Positions 35,329 to 48,263 of a stretch of 64,000 nucleotides of DNA are shown here, piece by piece (positions within the stretch are counted from its first letter, which is position 1; each line of letters starts with the position of its first letter). The stretch comes from Aquilaria yunnanensis. Its lineage: Eukaryota > Streptophyta > Magnoliopsida > Malvales > Thymelaeaceae. The notes under the pieces were generated by a model. That model did not search any database and was not told the origin of the DNA. It saw nothing but the letters and a program-made list of their open reading frames with translations. The position numbers were made by a program, and so were the translations under genes. The DNA lies in contig CM077599.1 of the NCBI GenBank assembly GCA_039654915.1, positions 12,216,501 to 12,280,500 of the forward strand, given 5' to 3'.

Positions 35329-36715
35329 GAATTTAGGTTGATTTTTGTACACGGTTAAAAAAACATTGGCACTTTTAAATTTTTTATGATTCAGTATTAA
35401 CTCGATAAATTTGTATGTAACATAAATCCGACATTCAAATTATAGATAAGTTCCTGCATTTTACATATTTATTTTCAAACTGAGATTAAAACAATTTCAG
35501 TATTTTTGGGGAAAAAAAAAAAAGGATAGAAGAGCTTATAATTTTTACAAGGAAAGATAATGTATCCGTGAAAAGGAAAGAAAAGGAAAGACAAAGCAAG
35601 TTCACCCGACACCAGCAAAGCAATTTCCTTGAAATTTCGGTACTCTTTTCCTTTCCTTACAATATATCCTTTTTTGGTACCTAAATATCTAATACTGCAG
35701 ATTTAAAGATTTTGAAAGACGGGAAAGATACTTGAAGGTTTTGAAGGAAAGGAAAGATGGAGGAGAGACTTGAATCCAAGTGAGGGGTGTGAGAGTTATA
35801 TCTATTTGACTATTCGTCAATTAAGCCAAGAAAATGGGACTAGAATATTGCCTATTGATATGCCAAGACACGGTTTCCTTTTGATTCTAAAAAATGACTA
35901 TTAGCAGTTGTTTTCCATAAAATTGTTATTTTTCTACCTAAAGTTTTAAGAAACAAAATTAATATTTTTTTCTTAATTAGGAGCATTTACAAAAAATGAT
36001 TTATATTACTATATTTTAGGGATAGTGAAACTATGAAAGCTGCAGTGAACACAGAAAAAATTATCTTTAGGGTCTCTGTCACACGAGTTATTATGATCAT
36101 GAGAGACACACTTAATAATTTTGGTCTATGAATTTTTGGTACTTAAAAGGCTTCATTCCCAAACTTTGGTTGAATTGAACTTTGTCTTCAATTCGTAACT
36201 CACCCTGTCTTAAAGAGTGCAAACTTGCAAGTGTAAGAGCTGTGAACTCTTAGCCATGAGATTATAGTGTCACTTCACTGGAGTGAGCCACACGCCTTAG
36301 AAACTTTTATGAATTATATTATTTAAACGTCCAAATCCTTAATAAGTAATTAATAGTTATCTTTTCCATATGAGAGATGTCTGTTTTTTTATAAATTTTC
36401 ATCCTCTATATTAAATGGTGCTATATAGGAGTATATCGCTAGGACCTCATAAACCCCGATCAAACCATTAATCGTGCGAAAATTAACTTTTCTACTGGCA
36501 ACAAAATTCAGGTTTTTGATAACGAAAATTGAGGCGGAAATCAAGCTGAGAGCCAGCAATGTGCTCGGTGTTGGCAAAAATTCCAAGATTCTGACAGGTG
36601 TAGAGGAAACTGGGAAACTATCACTTTGGGTCCTAAAATTTCATATCTTTTATATTTCAGTATGGAGACTTTACACTTTTTAAATGGGTTATAACACTTA
36701 AAACTATGTAAATAA
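35329..36715. other. Intergenic, no gene seen
   Basis: AT-rich; purine-rich GGAAAGGAAAGA runs occur near 35570-35600 and 35725-35760. No supported gene. Confidence 0.5.
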
Positions 36716-39620
36716 TTAGTCATAAACGAGTTTTCTTTTCACCTGTGCATTGCAGCAGTCCATTCTATAGTAGCATTTAATATGCATATAGCAAAATAAC
36801 CATCCAATAATGAAGTTTAGGGACAAATAAATGTAATATTAGAGTTCTAACAGTTAAAAAGTAGGTTTAATTCCATTGATTAAAAAATAATTTTTCATGA
36901 AAATGCAAAACCTATGATAGAAATAATTGTCTTAGAAGACAGTGACCAAGGTTTTCCCTTAGAATATAGAAATAACATTCCTAAAAAAATGATATTTAAG
37001 CATTGACACAAAAATCAAAGTGAAATTTGGAATTAATAGAGCAAACAGAAAACTATAGGTACTAAGTTTAACATTGACTTAATAAAGGGGGAAAAAATAA
37101 AAAAGGAGAAAAGGATTGAAAAGACAAATGAGATAAAAAAAGATCAGCTCAAGGACTTAAAAATAGCGATCAATAAAAAAAATAAAAAAAACATAGTAAC
37201 ATTATGCATGAACAATGCCAACCCTGCAACTAGCTTCTAGTAATTTGATAGGGACACTATTTATGAACAGTACCAACCCTGCAGCTCCTTGCAATTTTTT
37301 TCTTTGCCAACAATTTTCTTGGCTTGTCATATTCCTCATCCATGCTGAAAGCTCAAAAAAAGTGTCACTTAACTCAACAACTAGTTTTAAGCAAGGTTCT
37401 TTGTGCCATGTCAACAGTTCATGTTTGTGATCATTGCGTAGATTAGTAGAAGCAGGTTTGCCCGCACTTTGTCACAAAATAATATGAACGTTTCATATTT
37501 TGAAAATTTTGAAAGCTTGCAGATGAAAATATAACATCGTGGAAAGATGGAGATTTCTAATATAACTGGACAATAAACTGTTACCCCCTGTAATTTTGGT
37601 CTCTGGCAGTAGCAGTTCTCAAGCTCTCAGATTCGCTGGTCCTGCCATTGTCCTCATTTTGCCTTAACTCCAAAATCAAGGTATGATCGTGAGAAGGAAA
37701 AGGAAAAGGACCAATAAAGATGAAAACAAATGTTGAGGGATCGGAAATGGGTTTGTCCCCCACCAAGGAAAACTTAAAAAAAAAAAAAAATGCAGCCCGC
37801 TCTGGCAAGAGTGGGCCGAGAGGGAGTGAGGATCTAGTGTAGAGAAGCAGGCAATATTAGGCCCAAAAACCTGTTACAATTCTCACCATAATCACCATAG
37901 CAATACATATCACAAAGAATTACATAATTGAATTTGGCATGAGAATATTTTCTTGAGTATTTATTAACTAAATTACCCATCTGTGCAATATAGCACTTTG
38001 ATATAGACATCATGCAGAAAAATCCTCTTTGATCTCCTATTTTTCTTTAAAAAAAATCCAATATATTAATAAACATCAACTCAATGTAAATGCACAAAGT
38101 TTCACTTTATTTTAATTTTGATTTGGACTTTGTTTATAATATATTATTATCATTAAAAATGATTAGTTGTGATCAAAACATATACATGCTTTAAAATGAT
38201 GAATATTTTCATGTCATTAAAAAGTACTTCATCTCTCCTATTTTAAATGAAACACTTGGGGTTTGGCAAGGAGATTGAGAAGAAGGAAAAATTTTAATTG
38301 TTGTTTTTCGCACTTTTCCTTCATTTTTTATGCATAAATTAAGAAATATGGAAAAAGTTGATATTGAAATGATAGTTTGAAGGGTAATATAGTAAACTAA
38401 TTTACTAATTATTGAAATGTTACAGAGTTTTGAGATAACTCAAAATATAATATGTTGCATCTTTTTCTTGACCAATGGAGTAATGCACTAAAAACTTTTA
38501 TCTCTTATAAACTCAAATTTAAAATTTTAAAATCAGTGAGAAATTTACTTAGAAAAATTCACTTTTAGTTTTAGCAATTATGAACCAAATTACTTTATTG
38601 AACTATAGAGCTTTTAAGTTAAATAATTTATGCCACAAAACTAAATCATCAATAATGTGTCTATAAAAAAATCATCAATAACAAAAATATATGACTGAAA
38701 TAAAAAATTATGTTTAATTTATTCCTTCTTTGTCCCATAAAGGATGAAACATTTCTCTAGGGCACAAAGATTAAAATGTATGTAATTTATGATATTTTTC
38801 AATTTTTCCCCTTAAGCTAAAATTAAAAAAAAAATCTTTTTGAGTATTCTATAGTGAGAGTTTAAATATTGATTAAAAAAAAGATTTCTTTTTGGGTTTT
38901 TTATAGTGAGAGTTTAAACAAAAAATAAAAAATAAAAAATTCCTCATTAGATTTTTTGTAGTGAATGTTTAATAAGCGTAATAAGATAGACTAGATGTTG
39001 AAAACCTTTAGAAAAAGGAAATGTTTTATTATTTTTTTATGGATGCAGTATTAATTAAGTTATAGTGTAACCACTAACTTAATAAAGGTTAAAAGAAAAG
39101 AAATAGAAAAAATTGGAAAAAAAGTTTGGACACCAAAAGAGGAAATGAAAAAGGTTTAGGTATTAATGGTTAAGCTACTGATTTTATAAAGTTTTTTTTT
39201 TTTTTAAAAAAGAGAAATTGGTTAGCTAAAAAATGAACATATCATGGTGACTAATGTTTTAGTTTAGAAGATAGAATATATAAAAAAAGAAGCAACAAAA
39301 AGAAGTTTGGGAACCAAGATAACAAATAGAAAGACTCAAAATAAGTAGTTATTAAATTCGGAACCAAAATGCCACATGGGTCGAACTAGAGACTAAAATG
39401 GGATAGATGAGAAATTTAGGGACTGAAAATGTGTCTTAACCGAAAAAAAAAACATGAAAACTGAAACTAAGAAATAGTAACACAGACCCTCTAAAAAGCA
39501 ATCTCCTTGCGACAAGGATATCAAACTTAAAAAAGAGTTGTTTGTGTCCAAGAAAAACAAAAAAATAAAGGCACCATTTATGAACAGTGATATGCATCGT
39601 TTATGAATAATGCACCATTT
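36716..39620. repeat. Dispersed repeat family R, copy 1
   Basis: It shares an ordered series of blocks with 40880-42960: GTAGCATTTAATATGCATA ... AAAATAACCATCC ... TTAGAGTTCTAACAGTT ... AGAATATAGAAATAACATTCC near its start; and ACTTTATTGAACTATAGAGC ... ATGGTGACTAATGTTTTAG ... AATTTAGGGACTGAAAATG further on. Stowaway-like MITEs (about 38228-38482 and 38722-39050) interrupt it. No coding frame and no clear termini were found. Class unknown. Confidence 0.5.
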
Positions 39621-39934
39621 CACGGGTTTTTAGAATATGGTACCAATTATCAACTCAATTGAAAGAAACTGTTTTGTTTTTCTTTTTGAAATTAAGTACA
39701 ATCTTTTATGTGACAAATGGAGGATTAACAAACATTATAGTTGTACTTGTAGGCAGAAGAAACAAACAGCTAATAGTTGTCAGGGAATTAAGGATCAACT
39801 TCATTTCTTTTCCTGTTAAAAGTCTCGATATTATTTTAGATGTTTGAGCGAATGTGAAATTATGTCACTTAACCCTCTACTGTATAGGAAAAAAGGAAAA
39901 TCTCTTTTAAGACAAACTTGGAGATACTGCCTGG

Positions 39935-40130
39935 GATGGCCTCACTTAATTGGTTATTGGGTTATAAGTCCACTAGATTTATAGTCAAAGTTCGAATCCT
40001 TACAATACAGTAGTTGTTGTGAGTAGAATTCCCCCACTCTACCTATGAATGGCCTAATGCATGTGTTTGAGTGACCCAAATTCAATCGCGTCAAGTTAAT
40101 TACATTGAAAAAGAATGAGAGGTTGTTAAT
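39935..40130 (+). repeat. tRNA-derived SINE-like sequence
   Basis: GATGGCCTCACTTAATTGG resembles an A-box and AGTTCGAATCCTTAC a B-box, with spacing close to a tRNA gene. They are followed by a short unrelated body (CCCCCACTCTACCTATGAA). Pol III promoter-like structure without a foldable tRNA suggests a SINE. Confidence 0.5.
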
Positions 40131-40880
40131 AATAAGCTGGGTAATAGCTCATCAGTTTATAAGGATAACTGAGTTATCTTGAAAAATAATAGGACATTAC
40201 AAACGGATTGATAATGTCTCCTCAGCTTATATTGACTATATGATAAGGATGCCATTTAAGTAAAGATTAAGGTATGTTTGGTATTAGGGTTAGCAATTAG
40301 TATTTGAGTTTTGAAAAAAAAAATCTATGAGTAATTTTTAGTTTTTAATTTTAGTTGTTTAATCTCAACTGTTAATAAATTATTCAAAATTCTAATACTA
40401 ATTACAAAATATGTTCCAAAATGGGCCTAAATGGTCCTTGAAGCATGATTTAAAAAAAAAAAAAAAAACTCTTGAAGCCTACTAGTTTCAAGAAAAAAAA
40501 AACAGAGAATTGTATATTATTAATGTTGGAGATTTAGAAAATTTAGAAGAAATTGAGATAATTTAATAAAAATCATTTAAAAACTTTTTTATTTATAATA
40601 TTATTAAATTTTTATCCAAAACTAATGTCATCTAGAAGCTCACAGCCACACACTCTACCTACCTCCTAATCATTTAAATAATTTTTTAATATAATTAGTC
40701 AATTATTATTTTTTAATTACCAACCTTAAAAAGGAAAATTTAATAACAAATTTATTTTTTTAAAAAATATTTGCTAATATTTTTAAATTATGTAGTTTTA
40801 ATTGATATAAAAGTTAAGTGAAAATTCAATAGAAGAAAATTAAAGTATTAAACTAAAACTGTTCCATCCAAAATCAAGAA
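40131..40880. other. Intergenic, no gene seen
   Basis: AT-rich DNA between the SINE and the second copy of repeat family R. Confidence 0.5.
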
Positions 40881-42960
40881 ATAAAAATGACGAGGTTTAT
40901 ATATTCCGTGCTTTGTAGCAGTTAAATCTGTAGTATCATTTTACATAAATATAACAAAATAATCATTAGATAATAAAGTTTAAGGATGAAGAGAGGAAAA
41001 ATTAGAGTTCTAGCAGTTTGAGTTTAACAATTGATGAAAAAGAATTTAATAAAAAAAATTGAGATTTGGAGTTGACATAAAAATAGGGTATAATGAGTCT
41101 AATCTCTTCACAATATATTTTTAGGATTAATAAGATAAATAGTAGGATTTGTTAGCAATTAAAGCGGTGTTTAACTATAAAAAAAAATAAAAAATAAAAA
41201 TAAAAATGGTACGAACTAGGGATTTGAATTGAAAATTTCAAGCAAAGTCCTAGAGCAATCCAATCCATGGCCAAAATTAGACAAAAAGGGCTAATTTTTT
41301 CTCATAGAAAATAGAAATAACCTTCCTATAAAAAGTAACGAGTATCTTTGGCAGAAAAAATGTCAAAAAGGAAAAAAAAAATAGAGAAAGTTTTTGTAGT
41401 CTTTATTTTTTGTAGATACGGTCTCCAAAGTTGCAGATTTATCAACCTTGTTACTGCCCTCATACTGTCTCTTAAGGCCTAGTCGTCAGATGAAATAGTT
41501 TAGGGACCAAAATGGAAGAAAGGAAATTTGTATAGGGCTATAAGGAGATTAGACCATTACTTAAGGAAAAGATAAAAAAAAACCTTGTTACTGCCCCTCA
41601 TGCTGCCTCTCAAAGCTTGATCGTTGGATGAAATAGTTCAGGGACCAAAACGGAAGAAAGGAAATCTGTAGAGGGCTAGAAGGAGGCTAGACCATTATTT
41701 AAGGAAAGCAAAAAAAAAAAAAAAGCATTGTTCATGAACAGTAACCCTATGTCACCAATTAATATATAGTTATAACGAGGTGCATGGAGGCCACGCATTG
41801 CGGTGGTTCATATAATCATTGCATAAATTTGTGAAAATATATAAAGACTTGATATAATAAAAAAAATGTTTTAAAATTTCATCCTTTGTAATTTTGGAAC
41901 AAAATAATGTTCATACCTTGCTAGGTGAAGGCTAAAGTAAAAAATGTTAGTACCAGAAACATAAGAGAAACAAATCATGGTTACTAATATTTTGCTTTAG
42001 AAAATAATAAAAAATGATAAAAAATTATAGACTAAAAGAACAAATTGAGAGGTTTGGTGACCCGCACATTATAATGGATATTATTTTGTAAAAAATTTTA
42101 ATAATAACAGTGCGACACATAACATGTTATATGCTTCGAAATAATGCATATTTGGTCTATTAATTAAAAAAATTAAATAAAAATTTTGATCTCCTATTAA
42201 CACAAAATCTAATTTTTAATATTGATAAAAATTTTATCTAGAAAAATTTATTCTCAAAATTAACAATTATTGATCAAATTGATTTATTAAACTATAGAGC
42301 TTAAAATAAATAATCGATAATGAAAGAATAATGACAGAAATAATGATTAAAGCATTATTTTAGAAAAAAAACAATAAAGAAAATCAATAAAAAAAATTAG
42401 GATTAAGAAAAAAAAAAAGAAAAAACTTTAGACATTAAGAATTTAACAATTGACTTAATGAAGATAAAAAAATGGTTTAACTAAAAAATAAACAAATTAT
42501 GGTCACCAATGTCTTACTTTAAAAGATAGTACATAAAAAATAACACAAAGAAAAACTTGGGGCAAAGAAAACAAATAGAAGATCTAATTAAATAGTTATA
42601 AAATTTAGGGACTAAAATGTAACATGGATGTAACTTAGGTTCAAAAAAGAAAAAATTAGAAAGTTAGAGAATGAAATCATGTCTTTAACAAAAAATAGAA
42701 AATATTGTGAAACAGATGAAAATTGGAAAAATTGCAACATAGGCCCTTATAAAGGCAAGCGCCTTACGAAATAAGATAAAACTCAAAAAAGGGCAAATCG
42801 TATTCTAAAAAAAAGCAACAAAAAAAAGTCAAAAGCAACAAAAAAAAAAAAAAGCTGCTGAACCATAGCCCAAAACCAAGTGGGCTTAACCAGCCCAAAA
42901 CTAAGTTACTGTTCATCCAACAGTACAAATGTTGATATTTATAGTGTAATTTGTGCTTGA
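40880..42960. repeat. Dispersed repeat family R, copy 2
   Basis: The same block order as copy 1, including TTTAGGGACTAAAATG near 42600 and GGCCCTTATAAAGGCAAGCG near 42745. It holds an internal tandem duplication at 41444-41725 and a short dyad CCACGCATTGCGGTGG at about 41793-41808. It ends in TATTTATAGTGTAATTTG-like sequence. No transposase seen. Confidence 0.5.
41444..41725. repeat. 137 bp tandem duplication in repeat R copy 2
   Basis: Two units (starting 41444 and 41581) each begin AACCTTGTTACTGCCC and run through GATGAAATAGTT, AGGGACCAAAA and GGAAGAAAGGAAAT to a poly(A)-rich end. Divergence is about 10 percent by eye. Confidence 0.8.
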
Positions 42961-43573
42961 GAAGGGTGTTATGAAGTTTAATGAGAAAAGAGAAGAAAAG
43001 GATCGAGGCTCTGGAAAATTAATGTTGACATGGGCCTATTGCTTGTAGAGATAGGACACGGGCCGGTCTAACCCGGCCCAAACTGAGACCGACCCGACGT
43101 CATACCCGCCCCCCACACGAACCGTAAGAAGCCCACAAATAAGTAGGGCTAAAGAGAGAGGAGGCAAAGTAGACTGACCTGGCACAGGACCTAGGACCAG
43201 ATGATCCGGTCCGGTCTGGGCATGACATTGGGCAACGTCTCTTGCACCAAAAATTTTTTTTAAAAAAATGGTTAATTACACAGTCAGTCTCTCAATGGTT
43301 TTCTACTACAATTTGACTCCCAAAATTCTACTTTCACCCCCCCCCCCACAACAAAATTGAAGGACTTTTTTGTCCAACATTTTTTGCCCCTCTCCTATAA
43401 ATACCAATGTCATTTCCATTTTACCCTCACACAAAAATTCAATATTTCTTCTTCCTCTACTATATTCTCTCAAGCATTTGAGCTTTTTTGCTAATCTCTT
43501 CTAAATTTCTTACTAATCTCCTCCTAATATCTTTATAATCTCTTCTTAATTTTACAACAATCAGTACTATTAC

Positions 43574-45960
43574 TTCGTGAGTCTTGGCATCAAGAGGAAA
43601 GTCGACAAAGACTTCATTTTCCTGCACCACTGGCCTCCGAGGCTTGTTCTATCATCGTTCTTAACTGGCTGATAAAGGCATCTCAATCAAGGAGTTGTAC
43701 TACGACGATGCTGAAATTAATATGATAAATTATGATTTAGGTCTCGATGATCAATTATCCAATGATTATGTTAAAGAGGTGGATGCTACGACAGCAGATG
43801 ATTCGTCAACACAACCAATGTCGACAAGTTGTGGACTCGCTGCAGAGGAAACCCAAGGTCAAGGTAAATCCTCAAGACTAATGGCTTGGATTTGGGAGTA
43901 TTATAAGCTTGTAGATTAAGGGGACCTAAGGTACGATCAATTATCCGATGATGATGTTAAAGAGGTGGATGCTACAACAGCAAATGATCCGTCAACACAA
44001 CCAATGTCGACAAGTTGTGGACCCGCTATAGAGGAAACCCAAGGTCAAGGTAAATCCTCAAGACTAACAGCTTGGATTTGAGAGTATTATAAGCTTGTAG
44101 ATTAAGAGGACATGAGGTATGATCAATTATCTGATGATGATGTTAAAGAGGTGGATTCTACGACAGCAGATGATCTGTCAACACAACCAATGTCAACAAG
44201 TTGTGGACTCGCTGTAGAGGAAACCCAAGGTCAAAGTAAATCCTCAAGACTAACGGCTTGGATTTGAGAACATTATAAGCTTGTAGATTTATTGTAGGAA
44301 AAATTTTGAGCATAAAAAGAATTTCAGTATTAGAATGCTGCTGAAGCGCCATATTGAAAATCGATATCTTAATGTCCTCCTCAGTGCCACAACTAGTTCT
44401 GGAAGACAAACACAACTCGGGAGTATAACCGGCACCGACGGGTCAGGTATATTTTGTTTTCATCAACAATTTTATAGAGAATGCAAGATAAATTGTATGA
44501 TACTTCCTGAAAAACCTTTTTCATAAGCTGAAGATCTGCACCTAGAATTTTGGATTAAATTACAAATACATCCTGCATTTAAAAAAGTATATAAGAAAGC
44601 AGCTAGAAAGGAAAACTTTAAAATATTTGAAACCGGATCAAATTTGCAAGCTTATTTTTTTGTTCTTGATCATTGTATGACATTTACTTTTAACATATGG
44701 ACATCACCTGTAGGTCAATTATATTATTGTGTTACTTTTCATTGGATTGATTTTCATTGGGTCATGCAAAAATGAATTTTGTCATTTAGAGTAATTAAAA
44801 CTGATCATACTGGTTATCACATATACAATTGTATTTTAGAAACTTTACATGATTATATTTGTGTTGACAAGGTCCTGTGCATTTCATTTGATAATGCTTC
44901 AAACAATGATGTTGCCACTCACTGTTTAAGCCAAGTATTGAAACCACCTCTTAATGGTAAATTCTTTAACGTTAGATGCATGTGCCATATTTTGAACCTT
45001 TGCGTGCAAGAGGGTTTAGAAATCCTCCAAAATGAAATTGTGCCTATTTAGAACTCATTGATGTTTTTGAAATTAAGACCCGTTGTGTTTCGTGAATTTA
45101 AAAGGTTTTGTTTTGAAAATCAAAAACCATTTTCTTGGAAATGGTTTAGATTGGATTGTCCAACCAATTGGAACTTCACATATTTAACATTGCAAGATGC
45201 ATATCCGTATGCAAATTTATTGACGCATTTCATGAACTTAAAGATGGATTGTGAATTCCTTACGACTGAAGTATGAGAAAAATGTTTTAAAATCGGTGAA
45301 TTACTTAAGTTTTTTTACGCGGCTACTAAATTTTTCTCCGGTGTTTATTACCTAACTATTCAACAAGTTTACTTCATTTAGTGAACATTACATATGCTTT
45401 ACATTTGTTTAAAGATGATGACTTATTGAAACTGACTGTCGAAACCATGCGGGCTAAGTGACTTTAGTATTTCAAAAACATTTCATCTATCTTTTTAGTT
45501 GCTTTTTTGCTTGACCCATATGTCAAATTAACGAGCACAACCATATTGCTTGAAGGCATTTATCATACTTGTTTAGAAATGTTTCATATAAATGTTTTGG
45601 CTATGTTTGCTACTACTTCTGAGTACTTGCATTCTTTGTACAAGTTATATTATAAGCAGCATTCGGATAAGGTAAGATCTGAAAGCTCTTTAAACCAAGC
45701 CTTCAAGGAGATCAATTTCATCAAGATTCAACCTGGCCTTCCAAATAATCGCATAGGAGATTCTTGTAGTTTCAATCTCCACCGTAGCATTCGAGGCAGC
45801 ATTTAGTGCAAGAAAACATGTGATATCGGAGAAATGATCAAGATTGCTGCCCAAGGCGGTGGAAGTATGCATGTACAACTGAGATTGAGGCCTCACAATA
45901 GTCTGGAAGCAAGACCAAAAGAATTCGGATGACAAGGTAATATCCGATAAAGAGACTGGA
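43574..45960 (+). pseudogene. hAT transposase, heavily decayed sister copy
   Basis: Homologous segments in order: the acidic N-terminus (LGLDDQLSNDYVKEVD), a degraded BED finger, a core with DKVLCISFDNASNND and RCMCHILNLCVQEGLEIL, LDCPTNWNFTYLTLQDAYPY, and a tail around YVKLTSTTILLEGIYHTCLE. The dimerisation region is largely lost. Stops and frameshifts are frequent; the stop TGA at 44773-44775 falls at the same codon as TAA 16733-16735 in copy 1. The CGA that became TGA at 15942 in copy 1 is still CGA here. Confidence 0.85.
43749..44290 (+). repeat. 186 bp tandem triplication in the hAT copy 2 transposase
   Basis: Units start at 43749, 43935 and 44121, each with GATCAATTATC near its start and ending near AGCTTGTAGATTA. 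The third is slightly truncated. The period is exactly 62 codons, and the unit encodes the acidic pre-BED region. Copy 1 has a single unit. Confidence 0.9.
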
Positions 45961-46358
45961 ATTTTTTTTCCCCTTTATACATATAGTTTATATTTGATCT
46001 GACTATGCTATTACGCACAGATTATAGGTTTTTATTTTTTGTCATTTTTGGAATGCTTTTGTCATTTGAAAACGTAAGCCTCATTCCGATTATTTGTAAG
46101 TGTCATTTGACTTTTTTACTTAATAAAACTTACACTGAAGATGGTGTTTTTCCTTAAAAATATTTATTACACATATAATCAATTAATTTTTTTAATTTTT
46201 TAAAAAATAATAAACTTACAAACCCACCCTAAGACTAGCCCAAGATCACCCTGCCTAAATCCAGTCCATGTCCAGTCCTCCACGACCCAGACCCCAAGCC
46301 TGACCGGTCCAGGCCTGTTCCGGGTCGAGTCGACCCCATACCTACCACTGGTTGCTAG

Positions 46359-46624
46359 GGTGTTATGACTTGGAATTGATGACTACTCTCCCATTTATTA
46401 TCAGTGTCAGTGCTTCACATTAAAGTTTTAAAAAATTATTTAAGGGTACCTTTTAATTTTTAATCTCAAATATTTAATTTTTATTATTAATAAATAATCT
46501 AAAATTTTAATATTAATTATAAAATTTATTCTTAATTGGGGCCTACTTTGCCACAATGATAACATGTCTTGAAAGTAAATTATTGGCCCTTTGAAAGTGA
46601 ACAGCTTCAAGAACAATTTATTTA
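46359..46624. other. Short intergenic spacer, no gene seen
   Basis: AT-rich DNA between hAT copy 2 and foldback element B. Confidence 0.5.
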
Positions 46625-47936
46625 TGAGTAAATTCAATCATAGGTCCTTTAACTTATTTTCTGCTTTTATCCGGCTCATGTAACTCCATTTTGTCCTAGC
46701 GAAGGCCCATAACTCATATGGTGCATCTTATAGGAATCCTTTTTGTCACCTTGGCTGTTAAGCTTAACGAAATCTTAGTGAAAAATAACAACTTCAGTCC
46801 CTAGATTTTCCTCATCTTGGTCCTAGCATCCCAGACTTTAATTATCTTACTTCTAACACCCTAAAAGTTATATATGTAATAGATCAGAAAGTTTAGGTTA
46901 AAGGACTTGAAAACTACCATGGACATGATTTGATCCCGAACCTCTCAGCCACCATTATTTGTGAAAATTATCGGTGGATGACTTGGTTTTGTAGTATTCA
47001 GGCCACATAACAATAGCCTTATGTTTTTTTTAACTCAATTTTTCATTATTTCGATCAATTTTTTATTTTTACCAAATTTAGGTTTTGAAATGTTTCAAGA
47101 ACCCTAACTCTTATTTTTGCAATTGGATGTTGTTCATGTGAAATTGGATAGCGGGCATGTGTTGATGATGATCGGAGGTCTTTGGGAAGCAAAACACCTT
47201 TGGTTGCATTGCCATTTGACAGCATTTTGTGTCGTCTATAAACCTCGCAGCAAAATCGGGACTAGCAGGATTTGGAGAATAGGCCACTAGGCTAGAATGG
47301 AGGTAGCCGGCCATGGGGGCAATGCCAATGAGGTCACCGGCTCCTTGGCGGCCTCGCCACCTTAGTCGAAAATGGCCATTGCTATTGCACACATTCAAAG
47401 AAGGAGAAGGAATGCAACTTTACTTCTAAAAGTATAACAAATTAGGTTGCTGGAGCTCATTTTCTCCGGTACTTGATGGGGATGGGCCTTTCGATAATGG
47501 AGGTTGCAGTCATAATGGAGCTTGTTGGAGGTGCATGGCAAGGTCGTGAACTGTATAGCCAAGAGTTTAATAGATAATTAGGGGAATTTAATCAAGTTCT
47601 GGAAGTTTGCTATTGGATAGGAAAGACGAAAGATTTGTGCTTAAAGAATCGGGTAGGTAGGAGGAGAAATAGAAAATCGTGTTTAGAGTAAGATGAAGAT
47701 GATGGTTGAGTTGTTAGATTCATAAGTTTTAGGGTGCTAGTATTAAGATGACAAAAATCTAGGGACTAAAGTTATTATTTTCTACTGATATTTTGTTAAA
47801 ATTAACTACTAAAATGATAGAAATGACTCTATAGGACACACTATATAAGATGTGGGACTTTGCTGGGACAAAATGGAGTTACATGACCTGAATAGGATAA
47901 AAAAAGAAATTAAGAGACCTACGGTGGAATTTACTC
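46625..47936. mobile_element. Mutator-like foldback element B
   Basis: The left end is TGAGTAAATTCAATCATAGG; the right arm reversed begins GAGTAAATTCCACCGTAGG. Arms are about 240 bp and clearly homologous to those of element A. The flanks ATTTATTTA (46616-46624) and ATTTATTTT (47937-47945) differ at one base but are low-complexity. No transposase seen; the short frames inside show no recognised product. Confidence 0.7.
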
Positions 47937-48263
47937 ATTTATTTTCAGAGATCAATGATTCACTCTAAGGCATGTTACCGCTATAGCAAAAAAATGTTTC
48001 CATTAGAGATGTATACACATCGAGTATTCTTATAATCAAGCAAGTATATGTGGTTTATTTCTACAAATAAACTATTTGTAACTAACGATATAATCATACT
48101 TTTAGGGAATTGAGGTTTGAACAATGGTTTCAATATGTCTATCATGCCTTCCGTCTTCTACTTGGATCAAAAGAAACAGAGATTAGAATTTAGAAGGGTG
48201 ACTTGTATGTTTCCTCTCCTAGATAAAAAAAGAGGGAAAATAATAGCAGCATTTAGGGTTTTT

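Larger units (their letters stand above)
43046..46350 (+). mobile_element. hAT transposon copy 2
   Basis: The left end is TAGAGATAGG and the right end reversed is CAGTGGTAGG. The 8 bp flanks ATTGCTTG (43038-43045) and GTTGCTAG (46351-46358) agree at six positions, a worn target duplication. The interior is homologous along its full length to the element at 15309-18423 but more diverged. 3,305 bp; about 370 bp of the length comes from an internal tandem repeat. Confidence 0.85.
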
